Assembly (NCBI GenBank): GCA_021775805.1
Contig: JAJFHD010000129.1
Coordinates: 20,264 to 84,263, forward strand
Direction: 5' to 3'
Source of the DNA: Alphaproteobacteria bacterium
GTDB lineage: Bacteria > Pseudomonadota > Alphaproteobacteria > Rhizobiales > JAJFHC01
Length of the DNA stretch: 64,000 nt
Both the position numbers and the translations under genes were made by a program. Shown piece by piece: positions 9,115 to 16,962 of this stretch. Positions within the stretch are counted from its first letter, which is position 1. Every line of letters begins with the position of its first letter. The notes beneath the pieces are model-generated. The model did not search any database. It saw nothing but the letters and a program-made list of their open reading frames with translations, and had not been told where the DNA came from.

Positions 9115-11367
9115 TCACGGTTGCTGCAGCAGTTGGTCGATGCGTTGTTCAATGCCTGCCAATGCTTCCTGCCATCCCGGCTTGTCAGGAGCCGATTGAA
9201 CCAGCTTCAGCATGACGCCTTTGGCACTCTTCAACTCCGCGATGGCCGCTTCCCGGTTGTCCTGGCGCACGTGCACATCGGCCAGCTTGACGTGCCGCTT
9301 TGCCAGATCCCTCTTCCAGGCCATGTTTTCGGGCTCTACGGTGACGAGAAATTTTCGAATGTTGTAGCTGTCGCGGTAGGACCGATAGGCTTCTGTGTAT
9401 CTTCCATCAGCCATGTGCACATCGCCGATCTTGTCATGAAGCTCGGACAGGTCCTCTTGCCAGACGACGTTTCTGGGATTTGTCGCGGCAATGTTTCGGG
9501 CGGACACCAAGGCGTCGCGATAGGAAGCCAGAGCATCCGTCCGGTGGCCGCGCAAGAACTGAACGTCGCCGATCAATGCGTTTACCTTGGAGAGGTCGCG
9601 TTGATGGGTCTTGCTGTCGGGATCGATTTTCACAAGACGCTCCGCCAGGGCCCGGCCTTCGAGATAACGGCCCAGGGCTGCCGCAAGATTCCCCTGCGCA
9701 TTCAGAGCATCGCCGAGCTTCGTGGTCGATACAAACAGGTCGCGTTGCCAGCGTGTGTTTTCAGGTTTGGATGCGGCCAGCCGGGAGATGATCGCGTGTC
9801 TTGCCTTGAAAGCCTGAAAGGCTTCCTCGGTATTTCCCTGTTTCAGAAGTACATAGCCAACCCGCTCGTGACCGAGACCGAGCCAGAACTGCCTGGACGT
9901 GTCGTCAGGTTTGAGGTCCGTGAGGCGTCTGTAGATTGAGCGGAACGAGCGGTAGGAGTCCAAAGCACCGTCCATATCGCCGGATACGCGCGATATGTCG
10001 CCGATGTGCATGTGCGATGCGGCCAACCTGCCTTGCCAGTGAGAATTTTCAGGCTCCTGTGCGACACGCTTTTGCGCCAGTTGAATGGCGGCCTCATGGT
10101 GACCACGGGCGCGGGTCATCGAACCCTCCCGCCACGCAATGTCTCCCAGCCTTTTATGGGATTCATGAAAATGGTGGTCGTCCCGGGGTCCCTCCAGAAT
10201 AGCCAGGAGGTGAAAGTAGGACTTTATGGCCGGCTTGTAGTCGCCGGCGCGCCAGTACATATCGGCATGGGTTATCAGGGTCTGCTTGTCATCTGGTTCG
10301 AACTCCAGAGCCCTGGAGTAGGCTTCGCGCGCCCGCTGCGGGTCGCTCAGCTTGGCGATTGCGCCGAGATTGCGGAAGGCCGCTGCGGCGTCAGCTCTTT
10401 CCTTCTTTATGTCCGCTTCGACAGCACCGATCCGCAGTGCCTTTTCGTTGGCCACGTCCCGGTAGAGCGCTTCGGCCTGCTCGACATTGTTTTGCTTGAG
10501 CAATTCCAGCGCCAGGGCCATGCGGGCGTCGCCGGCATTGGCCTTGACCTGGGCTGAGATCAGGGCCTGCTCGACGCCTTCGGCGATCGCGCCGGCGAAG
10601 CCGTCGCCTCCAGCCTCCGATGCACTGGCGCTGGTCGTGATCAGGCTCTGAACCAGGGATTTCAGCTTGGTGATTTCCTGCTGGTTGAGTTCGTCGCGCG
10701 CCACCAGGTGGGCGGACTGCCAGTAGTAGTAGCCGCCGGCAGCGGCGATCACGGCAAAAGAGACACCGGCAGCGCCCAGTTGCAGCCGGCGTTTGCGATC
10801 TGCACGTCTGGCGCGCTGCACGATGTCGTCGTAGCGGACCCCCAGCAGACCGGCGACAACCTTTGCGGCGGCCCGTTCGCGGCCGTCGCCGACATCGCGG
10901 AAATCCGGCGCAACCGGTTCGGCGAGGTCCTGTGTTACGGCACCGGCGTCATCGACCAAGAACCTGACCGCTGGCGGAAAGCACTCCTGCTCGGCGCTGC
11001 CGGGCTCGCCTGCGACGATAACCGGTATCACACGGTCGGACCGGCCCAGCGCCTTGAACTGCCGCACTTCCTCGTTGACATAGACGCTCCTGGCGGCATC
11101 GGGCGAGCACAGAACGATCAGGAATTGAGAGGCTTCGAGCGCGGAGATGGTCGCATCGGCCAGAGAATGGCCGCCGGCAAAATCGTCACGGTCACGGAAG
11201 ATCGGCCGCAGGGTCTTCGGCACCGGACCAATGGCCATCTGCTTGCCCACCAGATCGCCGTCAATCCGCCAGCCTTCCAGCTTCCTGTGAAGCCAGGCCG
11301 CGGCATCGGCGTCCTTGTGACTGTAGGACAGGAAGGCCCGGTAAGTGTTCTCGACCGCCTCAGCCAT
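9115..11367 (-). CDS. TIR domain - transmembrane - TPR repeat protein
   Basis: Three-part protein of 750 residues. The N-terminal TIR-like domain covers about residues 1-150, with the opening motif YRAFLSYSHKD and YVNEEVRQF at the place of the catalytic Glu in NADase-type TIRs. A single membrane span lies near 213-232 (SFAVIAAAGGYYYWQ), and at least ten TPR units follow to the C-terminus. TIR should be cytoplasmic and the TPR part on the other side. The ATG at 11367 is chosen because AGGAG lies 5 nt upstream; an in-frame TTG at 11388 lacks this. It stands alone, convergent with nosX. It could act in signalling, scaffolding or defence; nothing here decides which. Confidence 0.85.
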   Translation of the reverse strand: MAEAVENTYRAFLSYSHKDADAAAWLHRKLEGWRIDGDLVGKQMAIGPVPKTLRPIFRDRDDFAGGHSLADATISALEASQFLIVLCSPDAARSVYVNEEVRQFKALGRSDRVIPVIVAGEPGSAEQECFPPAVRFLVDDAGAVTQDLAEPVAPDFRDVGDGRERAAAKVVAGLLGVRYDDIVQRARRADRKRRLQLGAAGVSFAVIAAAGGYYYWQSAHLVARDELNQQEITKLKSLVQSLITTSASASEAGGDGFAGAIAEGVEQALISAQVKANAGDARMALALELLKQNNVEQAEALYRDVANEKALRIGAVEADIKKERADAAAAFRNLGAIAKLSDPQRAREAYSRALEFEPDDKQTLITHADMYWRAGDYKPAIKSYFHLLAILEGPRDDHHFHESHKRLGDIAWREGSMTRARGHHEAAIQLAQKRVAQEPENSHWQGRLAASHMHIGDISRVSGDMDGALDSYRSFRSIYRRLTDLKPDDTSRQFWLGLGHERVGYVLLKQGNTEEAFQAFKARHAIISRLAASKPENTRWQRDLFVSTTKLGDALNAQGNLAAALGRYLEGRALAERLVKIDPDSKTHQRDLSKVNALIGDVQFLRGHRTDALASYRDALVSARNIAATNPRNVVWQEDLSELHDKIGDVHMADGRYTEAYRSYRDSYNIRKFLVTVEPENMAWKRDLAKRHVKLADVHVRQDNREAAIAELKSAKGVMLKLVQSAPDKPGWQEALAGIEQRIDQLLQQP

Positions 11368-11540
11368 TGCGGCTCCTGATTCAGGCAAGCGTTACAACGC
11401 AGAATGTCGCCGACGATTTTAGCGGTCATCGCGGTGTTGCGGCAAGCGTCAAGGACTTGCGCCGATCTACGGCGTGGAGGCGAACCACGGACCGTTGCGA
11501 CAGGCGCCGGTCAGGGACAGTATGGTTGATACTTCGCAGC

Positions 11541-11849
11541 CTATATGACGCGGCAGGTCCGCACGATCCGTCCCGTCAGGGCGTCAAAATAGACCAGATA
11601 ACGAACCCCATTCTTCAAGGCGCCAAATATGTAGTTCTTTCCCGTGCATTTGCGCGTGTGAATATCCTGGTATCCCTGCCGGTAATGAAGCGCGAGCCGC
11701 GCGCGGCGGCATGTCATGCGGCCGTCGACCGTAAAATCCCTGGGGCCGGTGAACGAAAAACCTCCGCGCCGACCTCGAGACCGGCTCCCTGGCACCGCGT
11801 CAATGGTGCAGAGTTCCGCCACCTGCAGACCGGGGCGATTTTTTGCCAC
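11541..11849 (-). CDS. small conserved-looking hypothetical protein
   Basis: A 102-residue product. Only the C-terminal 60 residues look like a real domain: a Cys, then GYQDIHTRKCTGKNY, then YLVYFDALTGRIVRTC. This two-cysteine, strand-rich pattern ending in a GRI turn resembles small periplasmic PepSY-like proteins seen in Rhizobiales. The GTG at 11849 follows GGAGGA by about 10 nt. There is no signal peptide, and the N-terminal third is Arg/Gly-rich and uninformative, so the gene may be 5'-damaged. Weak call. Confidence 0.4.
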   Translation of the reverse strand: MAKNRPGLQVAELCTIDAVPGSRSRGRRGGFSFTGPRDFTVDGRMTCRRARLALHYRQGYQDIHTRKCTGKNYIFGALKNGVRYLVYFDALTGRIVRTCRVI

Positions 11850-12220
11850 ATGAAATCATTCCTCCGAACAACGGACGGCGTTTTTCAGCAAACGCTGTCC
11901 CAATCGCCCGAGCCCGGCTGGAAGTATGGACCGCATAAGGAACGTTGTGAATTTTTCGGGCCGGCAGCAGCGATGGCCGGCCTCGGCCATGGTTGGTAAT
12001 ATGGGAGGGGCTGAATTGAGGGTACGAACTCAACTTGTAGAGGCTGCTGGCTTGGTGGGCGTGAACTGCGGCACGAAGACGAGACAGAGACGGACAGCGT
12101 TGGTGACGAGGACATGGAACCCGACGATGACGCCTCATGTCTGGATTGAGAGTATAGCGACGGGCCGTAAACTGTTATTGGATGAGGCGTGTCCGGAAAC
12201 CAAAGCAGCATATAAAACAA
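11850..12220. other. gap with no recognised gene
   Basis: About 370 bp between two small orphan genes. Short open frames exist on both strands, including one plus-strand frame ending in an acidic run (EDETETDSVGDEDMEPDDD) with a TGA near 12147. None has a credible start or family resemblance. The base composition becomes more AT-rich from about 12180, suggesting acquired or decaying DNA. Confidence 0.4.
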
Positions 12221-12703
12221 ATGACTGGCTACAAACTAGAGAAGGAAATTTGGACAGACGAGGATTTCGACATCATGGGTTGGCATGATGTAAGCATACA
12301 CGGAATAGCGTTCAGTCCACATGAGTGGTCACTTGCATTGGACATAGACTACATTTTCAGGTGGGTAAGCCCAAAGAATGATGAGAAGTTTTTTCAGTTC
12401 TGGATTTCTCCAGCAACTAAGGTTTTTGAAAGTGTCTCTAACATACAGTTCGATGTTCCTTTGACGCCGCTCGAACCTATGGGAATCTCAGAACTGTATT
12501 GCAAGAGAACCGACCCGTCGTCGGAGGGTCTCAATCCGGCAATCAGATTCAGGATTGACTGTCATGTCGGCGAATTCTCGATTGTGGCTGATAGTTTTAC
12601 AATGTTCGTCAAGCGTGCCCCCACCTTGCAGAAAGACCAAGAATTGCGCGCTGAAGTACGCGGCGGGTTTAGCTTTTCTCGGGAACTGACAGCGTCCGAA
12701 TAG
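12221..12703 (+). CDS. hypothetical protein of an unnamed conserved type
   Basis: A 160-residue soluble protein with no signal peptide, membrane span or metal motif. It begins YKLEKEIWTDEDFDIMGWHD and contains GIAFSPHEWSLALDIDYIF and FFQFWISPATKVFE, a dense pattern of aromatic and acidic residues. This looks like a real folded family, and I recall similar hypothetical proteins in scattered bacteria, often as lone genes; I cannot name a function. The gene is visibly more AT-rich than its neighbours, a sign of transfer. The ATG at 12221 is preferred over the upstream in-frame start at 12182. Confidence 0.6.
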   Translation: MTGYKLEKEIWTDEDFDIMGWHDVSIHGIAFSPHEWSLALDIDYIFRWVSPKNDEKFFQFWISPATKVFESVSNIQFDVPLTPLEPMGISELYCKRTDPSSEGLNPAIRFRIDCHVGEFSIVADSFTMFVKRAPTLQKDQELRAEVRGGFSFSRELTASE

Positions 12704-12940
12704 AGCGGACATCATCACCGTGTCAATTTGACACTACAAGCTGTGGGAGCGCATAGGCTGGATAGTGTTCCCCGCAGGCCTTTGTGCCGCACTGACGGGG
12801 GTCTCATCTGCGTAGCGATTTGCCATAGTAAAGCACTACCGCAGCTACGTATTCGTCCTTTCAATTGGAGCTTCCATGTCTTCGACAGGATTGTAATTTT
12901 CCGGGTCATAGGACATCGATAAATTTCCACCGAAGTCCCG

Positions 12941-13038
12941 TTGCCAATAGCCACCGGAAGCGGATCGACTGATTGCATTGGCCGGCGCGGAGGTCGAACG
13001 GATACAGGTATTCCATGGCCTCTCGATTGCGGTCCTAG
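12941..13038 (+). pseudogene. nosX remnant (start and end fused by internal deletion)
   Basis: Bases 12941-13001 align with the early part of nosX (about 8251-8310; shared stretch GGATCGACTGATTGCA with small changes). They are joined directly to bases matching the last 37 nt of nosX (9038-9074; CAGGTATTCCATGGCCTCTC), including the terminal TAG. About 725 bp of the intact gene are missing between the two parts. No start codon or reading frame remains. It lies immediately before a remnant of the TIR-TPR gene, in the same convergent order as the intact pair. Confidence 0.8.
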
Positions 13039-13060
13039 AGAATGTCCGACCGGTGGACGC

Positions 13061-13200
13061 GCCAGAACGGCCTGGACGTGCCTTCAGATTTGAGGTCAAC
13101 GAAGCGTTCGTAGTTGGAGCGGAACGAACGGTGTAAGTCAGACACACGCTCCATATCGCCCGAAACGCACGATCTGACGCCTTCGGCCCGCTCAACCCGT
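13061..13200 (-). pseudogene. TPR-protein remnant paired with the nosX remnant
   Basis: Bases 13061-13180 align without gaps to 9882-10001 inside the intact TIR-TPR gene, about three quarters identical by eye. On the minus strand they still read SGDMERVSDLHRSFRSNYER, matching SGDMDGALDSYRSFRSIYRR in the intact protein. The parts coding for the TIR domain, the membrane span and the C-terminal TPRs are absent. The divergence shows an old copy, not a recent duplication. Together with the preceding nosX fragment it is a relic of a second nosX/TPR junction. Confidence 0.8.
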
Positions 13201-13252
13201 ATCATCTGCTTGTGTGAGATTTCGCTCTGTTGCTGCGAGCCATCAGGGAAAA

Positions 13253-13852
13253 TCACGAACCGAATGCAGAAGCTATCTTCCTGCCGGCATCCATCATGCG
13301 CCGTTTTCGGGTCGGCCGGTTTACGATGTTTGCAAAGGGTCGTGTTCGTTGCCCTGTGTCTCCCGGATAGAGCCGTGCGCGTTCGGCGAAATTATCGAAC
13401 ACTTCAGTGTTGTGGCCGTTGCTGCAAAAGGTTTCTGCGGCAACGTCTTCGGCCAGAATGGCGTCATGATGGCCGAGTTCGATGTGCAGATACTCGAGCG
13501 AAAGTCGGTCTTCGCAACCGGCAAGCACAATGGTGTCGCCATTGACCAGATATTTGGCCGGCACCAACACGCCGTCGAGCAGAAGACAATGTTTGCGGGA
13601 GACGTAAAGATCGGCTGCAGGCCTGTCCTCTCCCAGCGCGTCCTTGCGGATAAGGACCGGCCGGAACGTTTTCGGCCATGCCGCTGCGGTCCGCGTGTAG
13701 CGTCGCCGGCCGATCCACTTGATCGAATGGGTTTCGCCTTTTGCAGTCAGAACGCGATCGCCGATCACTAGGTCGTCGATGCGGCAGTCGCCACCGGGTG
13801 TACGAATCCTTGTGCCGGACAAATAGCAGATAGGTGGTGGGGCCGATGCCAT
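13253..13852 (-). CDS. Hint-domain (hedgehog/intein-type) protein
   Basis: A 199-residue protein made almost entirely of a Hint module. The N-terminus ICYLSGTRIRTPGG carries the nucleophilic Cys at residue 9, followed by IDDLVIGDRVLTAKG and IKWIGRRRY, then VSRKHCLLLDG and LVPAKYLVNGD. This is the Hint_2 pattern common in alphaproteobacteria, where it usually sits at the end of larger secreted proteins or as a short stand-alone protein. There is no signal peptide and no recognisable extein partner. The ATG at 13852 follows GGAGGA by 9 nt. A self-cleavage role is inferred from the fold only. Confidence 0.8.
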   Translation of the reverse strand: MASAPPPICYLSGTRIRTPGGDCRIDDLVIGDRVLTAKGETHSIKWIGRRRYTRTAAAWPKTFRPVLIRKDALGEDRPAADLYVSRKHCLLLDGVLVPAKYLVNGDTIVLAGCEDRLSLEYLHIELGHHDAILAEDVAAETFCSNGHNTEVFDNFAERARLYPGDTGQRTRPFANIVNRPTRKRRMMDAGRKIASAFGS

Positions 13853-14051
13853 CGATTAAATTCCTCCAGTCGTACTGCGCGCAGGCGGCGATGAGAATAC
13901 AGACTATCCGTGCATGGCGCCATAGAATTGTTACCCGATTTGCGTTCGGCAATGCCCTGCAGTTCCCCGACTCTCTTTGCAGAACCGTGGTTCCGTCTGG
14001 TTTAGAAACCGCTCCAGTGCCATACTCAGCCGTCACAAATCCGGATTTCCG

Positions 14052-15389
14052 ATGACTCTGCAGCAAAATTTTCGTGCACACCTCCGTTTTGCCAAGGCGC
14101 GGCTGCGCGCGCTGTTGACGCCCGGTGTCAAACTTCCGCCGGGGAAGTTGGATCCGTCAGAAAACAGCATGTACAGCGACCCGATGTTTTATCTGGACCG
14201 GTTCAAAATACACGGCCCGGTTTTCAAGACATCCTGGGGCCGGCACATTCTTGTGTGTATTCAGGGAAATGCGGAAGGCCGCCGCTTCCTGAATACCCAT
14301 CAGGACAAACTCCGAGGCATTTCAATGTCCTTGAAGAAACTGTTTCCTGGCGGTTTCCTCCGCAACATGACGGGTGAAGAACACAAAACCTATCGCAGGA
14401 TACTGGGCACACCCTTGAGCAGTGATCTGATCGCTGCGCACGATCAAGCGCTGAGAACCCTGATATGCCAATCGCTGAGCGCATATTGCCAGGTCTGCCA
14501 ACATGAAGGACCGTCGCGCGCAAGTTTCCTGAGGCATCTCAACATGATTTCGTCGCATGCCCTGCTCCAATTGATTTATGGGGTGTCCGCGTCGGACCCA
14601 AGGTTTCATGAACTCTGGTCGCTGCATGACGAGCTCGGCAAGGACGACCTCGTGTGGCGGACCGGTGGCCGCGAAGTTGAATTGTTCGAGCAAATCCGCG
14701 GCCATGTCTGCGCGCTTGCCGAGTCACAACCCCAAACCGCCGATGGCAGGGGGAGGAGCTGCCTTTCCGACATCTGCGAACAGGCCCCCCCCGACGAGAC
14801 AGTGATTGGCAACCTCATCTACATGGTCGAGATGGGTCGCTATGATCTCTACGGCCTGTTGCACTGGGTCGCGAAATATCTGAGCGGCAGTCCCGAGACT
14901 ATCGACGCTCTTCGCAACAGAGCCGGAAAATGTCCCGCAGGACACGATGGCGCGGACGCGGCGAACCCGCTGTCGCGCGCTGTTGTGCTGGAAACCTTGA
15001 GGCTCGATCAGGGCGAAGGCGTGGCCCGGCGGGCCTTCCGCGACATCGTGCATGATGGTCATCTTTACCAGGAAGGTACGATGTTTCGAATGTGTCTATG
15101 GGACAACCACAAGAATCCGGAACGGTTTCCAGATCCCTTTCGCTTCGATCCCACGAGGTTCGTGAAGCGGGACTACCAGGTCGACGACTGGGCGCCCTTC
15201 GGTCTCGACGCCCACAGGTGTGTCGGTGCAGATGTTTCCATCGGTCTAGCAACCCTGTTTGTCGAGGAACTGGCTTCCGGTTTCGCTTGGGATGTGGTCG
15301 ACGACGGCCCACGCATTCGCGGCGCATACCATTGGGAGCCAGGTGACAGGTTTGTTGTTTCACTGCACCAACGACCGCCGAGCACGTAA
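14052..15389 (+). CDS. cytochrome P450 with atypical I-helix
   Basis: Haem-thiolate enzyme of 445 residues. The ETLRL segment is the ExxR motif of the K helix, FDPTRFVKRDY is the PERF-type region, and FGLDAHRCVG is the haem-binding loop with the Cys ligand (a variant of FxxGxxxCxG). The I-helix reads YMVEMGRYDLYGLL where most monooxygenases have the A/G-G-x-D/E-T-T pair, so the acid-alcohol couple is missing. That suggests a peroxygenase, isomerase or other non-standard chemistry. No ferredoxin or reductase gene is adjacent. The ATG at 14052 is chosen because the sequence upstream (from a TTG at 13977) does not resemble P450. Confidence 0.85.
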   Translation: MTLQQNFRAHLRFAKARLRALLTPGVKLPPGKLDPSENSMYSDPMFYLDRFKIHGPVFKTSWGRHILVCIQGNAEGRRFLNTHQDKLRGISMSLKKLFPGGFLRNMTGEEHKTYRRILGTPLSSDLIAAHDQALRTLICQSLSAYCQVCQHEGPSRASFLRHLNMISSHALLQLIYGVSASDPRFHELWSLHDELGKDDLVWRTGGREVELFEQIRGHVCALAESQPQTADGRGRSCLSDICEQAPPDETVIGNLIYMVEMGRYDLYGLLHWVAKYLSGSPETIDALRNRAGKCPAGHDGADAANPLSRAVVLETLRLDQGEGVARRAFRDIVHDGHLYQEGTMFRMCLWDNHKNPERFPDPFRFDPTRFVKRDYQVDDWAPFGLDAHRCVGADVSIGLATLFVEELASGFAWDVVDDGPRIRGAYHWEPGDRFVVSLHQRPPST

Positions 15390-15487
15390 TACCGGATAAA
15401 CCCGCTGAAGTCGGTTCTGACGGTTGCTATTTGGTTGCCCGCGAAAAACACGCCGCAACGTCAAATCTGTTGAGCTTTTGATTTAAA

Positions 15488-15564
15488 TGGTACCGCCTCC
15501 CCGGTTCGAACGGGGGACCTCTAGATCCACAATCTAGCGCTCTAACCTACTGAGCTAAGGCGGC
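15488..15564 (-). tRNA. tRNA-His (GTG)
   Basis: The minus strand folds into a full cloverleaf: acceptor stem GCCGCCU/AGGCGGU, D arm GCUC...GAGC, anticodon stem CUAGA/UCUAG around the loop UUGUGGA (anticodon GUG), and a T arm with GTTCGAA; the CCA end is encoded. The base before position 1 is T, so no G-1 is encoded. The first pair is G1-U72 and the discriminator is A73. This is the form known for tRNA-His in a large group of alphaproteobacteria and departs from the usual bacterial G-1:C73 identity. Confidence 0.97.
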
Positions 15565-15698
15565 ACATGGCGCGAACGGGGCGCGATTTGGCGCGCAACG
15601 TACGCTTATCGGACGGGCATTTCAAGCCGTCATTTGACGTGCCGGCAACCGTATTGCCGCATCCTGGCCGGCAATGCGCCGCCGACGCAGTACGGCAC

Positions 15699-15728
15699 AA
15701 AAAAAGAGGCTGCACGCGGCAGCCTCTT
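15699..15728 (-). terminator. Rho-independent terminator of the phasin gene
   Basis: A 10-bp perfect stem, AAGAGGCTGC paired with GCAGCCTCTT around a 5-nt loop (15714-15718), is followed on the minus strand by a run of T (A run 15699-15705 on the plus strand). It lies about 40 bp after the phasin stop codon. Confidence 0.9.
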
Positions 15729-15766
15729 CTGTCTTCCCAAAGACGCGGGAAACTATATCGTTGGGT

Positions 15767-16210
15767 TCAGACCTTGAACGCGGTCTTGGCCTGGTCGAAG
15801 GACTTGGTCATGCCGTCCTTGATCGGCTTTGATGCGGTTTCGACCGTCTTGGCAGCCAGGCCGCCGAGTTCGGTGGTCTGCTCGGTCAGCGAAGCAAACT
15901 GTTCGCGGACGAAGGTTGCCTGCAGGTCGACGACTTCCTTGAAATCTTTTGCAGTTGCGAACTTGCGGGCAAAATCGAAGCCGGCAATCATGTTGGCCTG
16001 GGCCATGTCGATGGCCTTGAGCTGCAGCGTTGCAGCGCCGTCCTTGACGGCTGTTGCGGTCACGTCCAGGAGGTCTACGGTTTCCTGGGTGGCGTCACGG
16101 AACTGGCCGTACACGACCTGCGCCTGGTCAACGCTCTTTTCTGCAAACTCACGCACGTCTACAGGCATTTCGAAGGCTTCGGTCTTGGTCTTGGCTTGTG
16201 CTTTGGTCAT
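15767..16210 (-). CDS. phasin family protein
   Basis: Phasins coat polyhydroxyalkanoate granules. The 147-residue product is nearly all amphipathic helix, with the family pattern AEKSVDQAQVVYGQFRDATQ near the N-terminus and KDFKEVVDLQATFVREQFAS further on, and a Lys-rich tail (KSFDQAKTAFKV). There is no signal peptide. ATG 16210 is chosen over an upstream in-frame start because CAAGGAA sits 8 nt before it and the preceding sequence is low-complexity acidic. Its own strong terminator follows, as expected for an abundant protein. The acetoacetyl-CoA synthetase at 22.9 kb is a functional partner in polyhydroxybutyrate turnover. Confidence 0.92.
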   Translation of the reverse strand: MTKAQAKTKTEAFEMPVDVREFAEKSVDQAQVVYGQFRDATQETVDLLDVTATAVKDGAATLQLKAIDMAQANMIAGFDFARKFATAKDFKEVVDLQATFVREQFASLTEQTTELGGLAAKTVETASKPIKDGMTKSFDQAKTAFKV

Positions 16211-16438
16211 GATAATGGTTCCTTGTGGTTCGGGTGTGCCTTGTTCCGGATCAGGGTCCACTGTCAACGCGGCACGGGGAAAATCAATCTCGTGACCCTG
16301 ATATAGGGTGTATTATTGTGCATTGCAACATAAATTTTGCGCTGCATCAAAATTGATGTGTTTTTGTGGCTGCGGCTTGCCAGGCCAGCATTCATTTGCC
16401 ATAGGAAACGTATCTAACCGGAGCGGAGAACCAGCCAA

Positions 16439-16708
16439 ATGGGCATCAACAGCCAGACCGACCTGTCTGCGGAACTGCAGATCGGTCCAACCGATCTCGG
16501 CATGGTGCGAATCTATGTCGCCGGCGACGGGATTGACCTGCCGATGGACTTCACACCTGAAGAAGCCTGCGACATCGCCGAAGAACTGATCGACGCAGCG
16601 AACCGGGCAAGCGCCCAGCATGGTGGCGAAAGATCGGCTCAATCGGGACAAAAACCCGGCAAAACCAACGCTTCCGGGACAGCCGCCAAGAACCGCAACA
16701 AACGTTAA
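16439..16708 (+). CDS. small alphaproteobacterial protein (DUF6324-like)
   Basis: An 89-residue cytoplasmic protein. The conserved part, ELQIGPTDLGMVRIYVAGDG and LPMDFTPEEACDIAEELIDA, matches my memory of the DUF6324 family of Rhizobiales; function unknown. The last 30 residues are low-complexity and basic (GQKPGKTNASGTAAKNRNKR). It stands alone between the divergent phasin gene and the sensor kinase. Confidence 0.75.
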   Translation: MGINSQTDLSAELQIGPTDLGMVRIYVAGDGIDLPMDFTPEEACDIAEELIDAANRASAQHGGERSAQSGQKPGKTNASGTAAKNRNKR

Positions 16709-16962
16709 CCACGTTTCGGTTATCCGGAAGCGGCAACCCGCCGTAACCCTTCTGCCACAAAGCCTGCAAATACAGAGGATTATGTGTCACGCAAGTAGAC
16801 GGCGCAGGTCGGTTTGCGGTAGTGTAAACAAAGTATTAAGGAACGGCTGATCCTGGCGGGGGTTTGCTGCTGCAATTTTGCTGCGACAATTAGGATTTCT
16901 TACGAGGCCACACAACACATCCGGCCGGGAGACCCCGGCATCGGAACAGGGAACAGTAGCCC

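Noticed and set aside
9038..9115. Possible terminator between the convergent nosX and TIR-TPR genes
   Set aside because: The only inverted repeat there (GCTTTGCTAGC region) is too short and lacks a T run on either side.
9019..9939. 306-codon plus-strand frame
   Set aside because: Lies antisense to the TIR-TPR gene and begins inside nosX; no motif, no ribosome site.
12055..12150. Short plus-strand frame with an acidic C-terminal run
   Set aside because: An in-frame TGA lies just upstream, leaving about 45 codons with no start codon context; likely chance.
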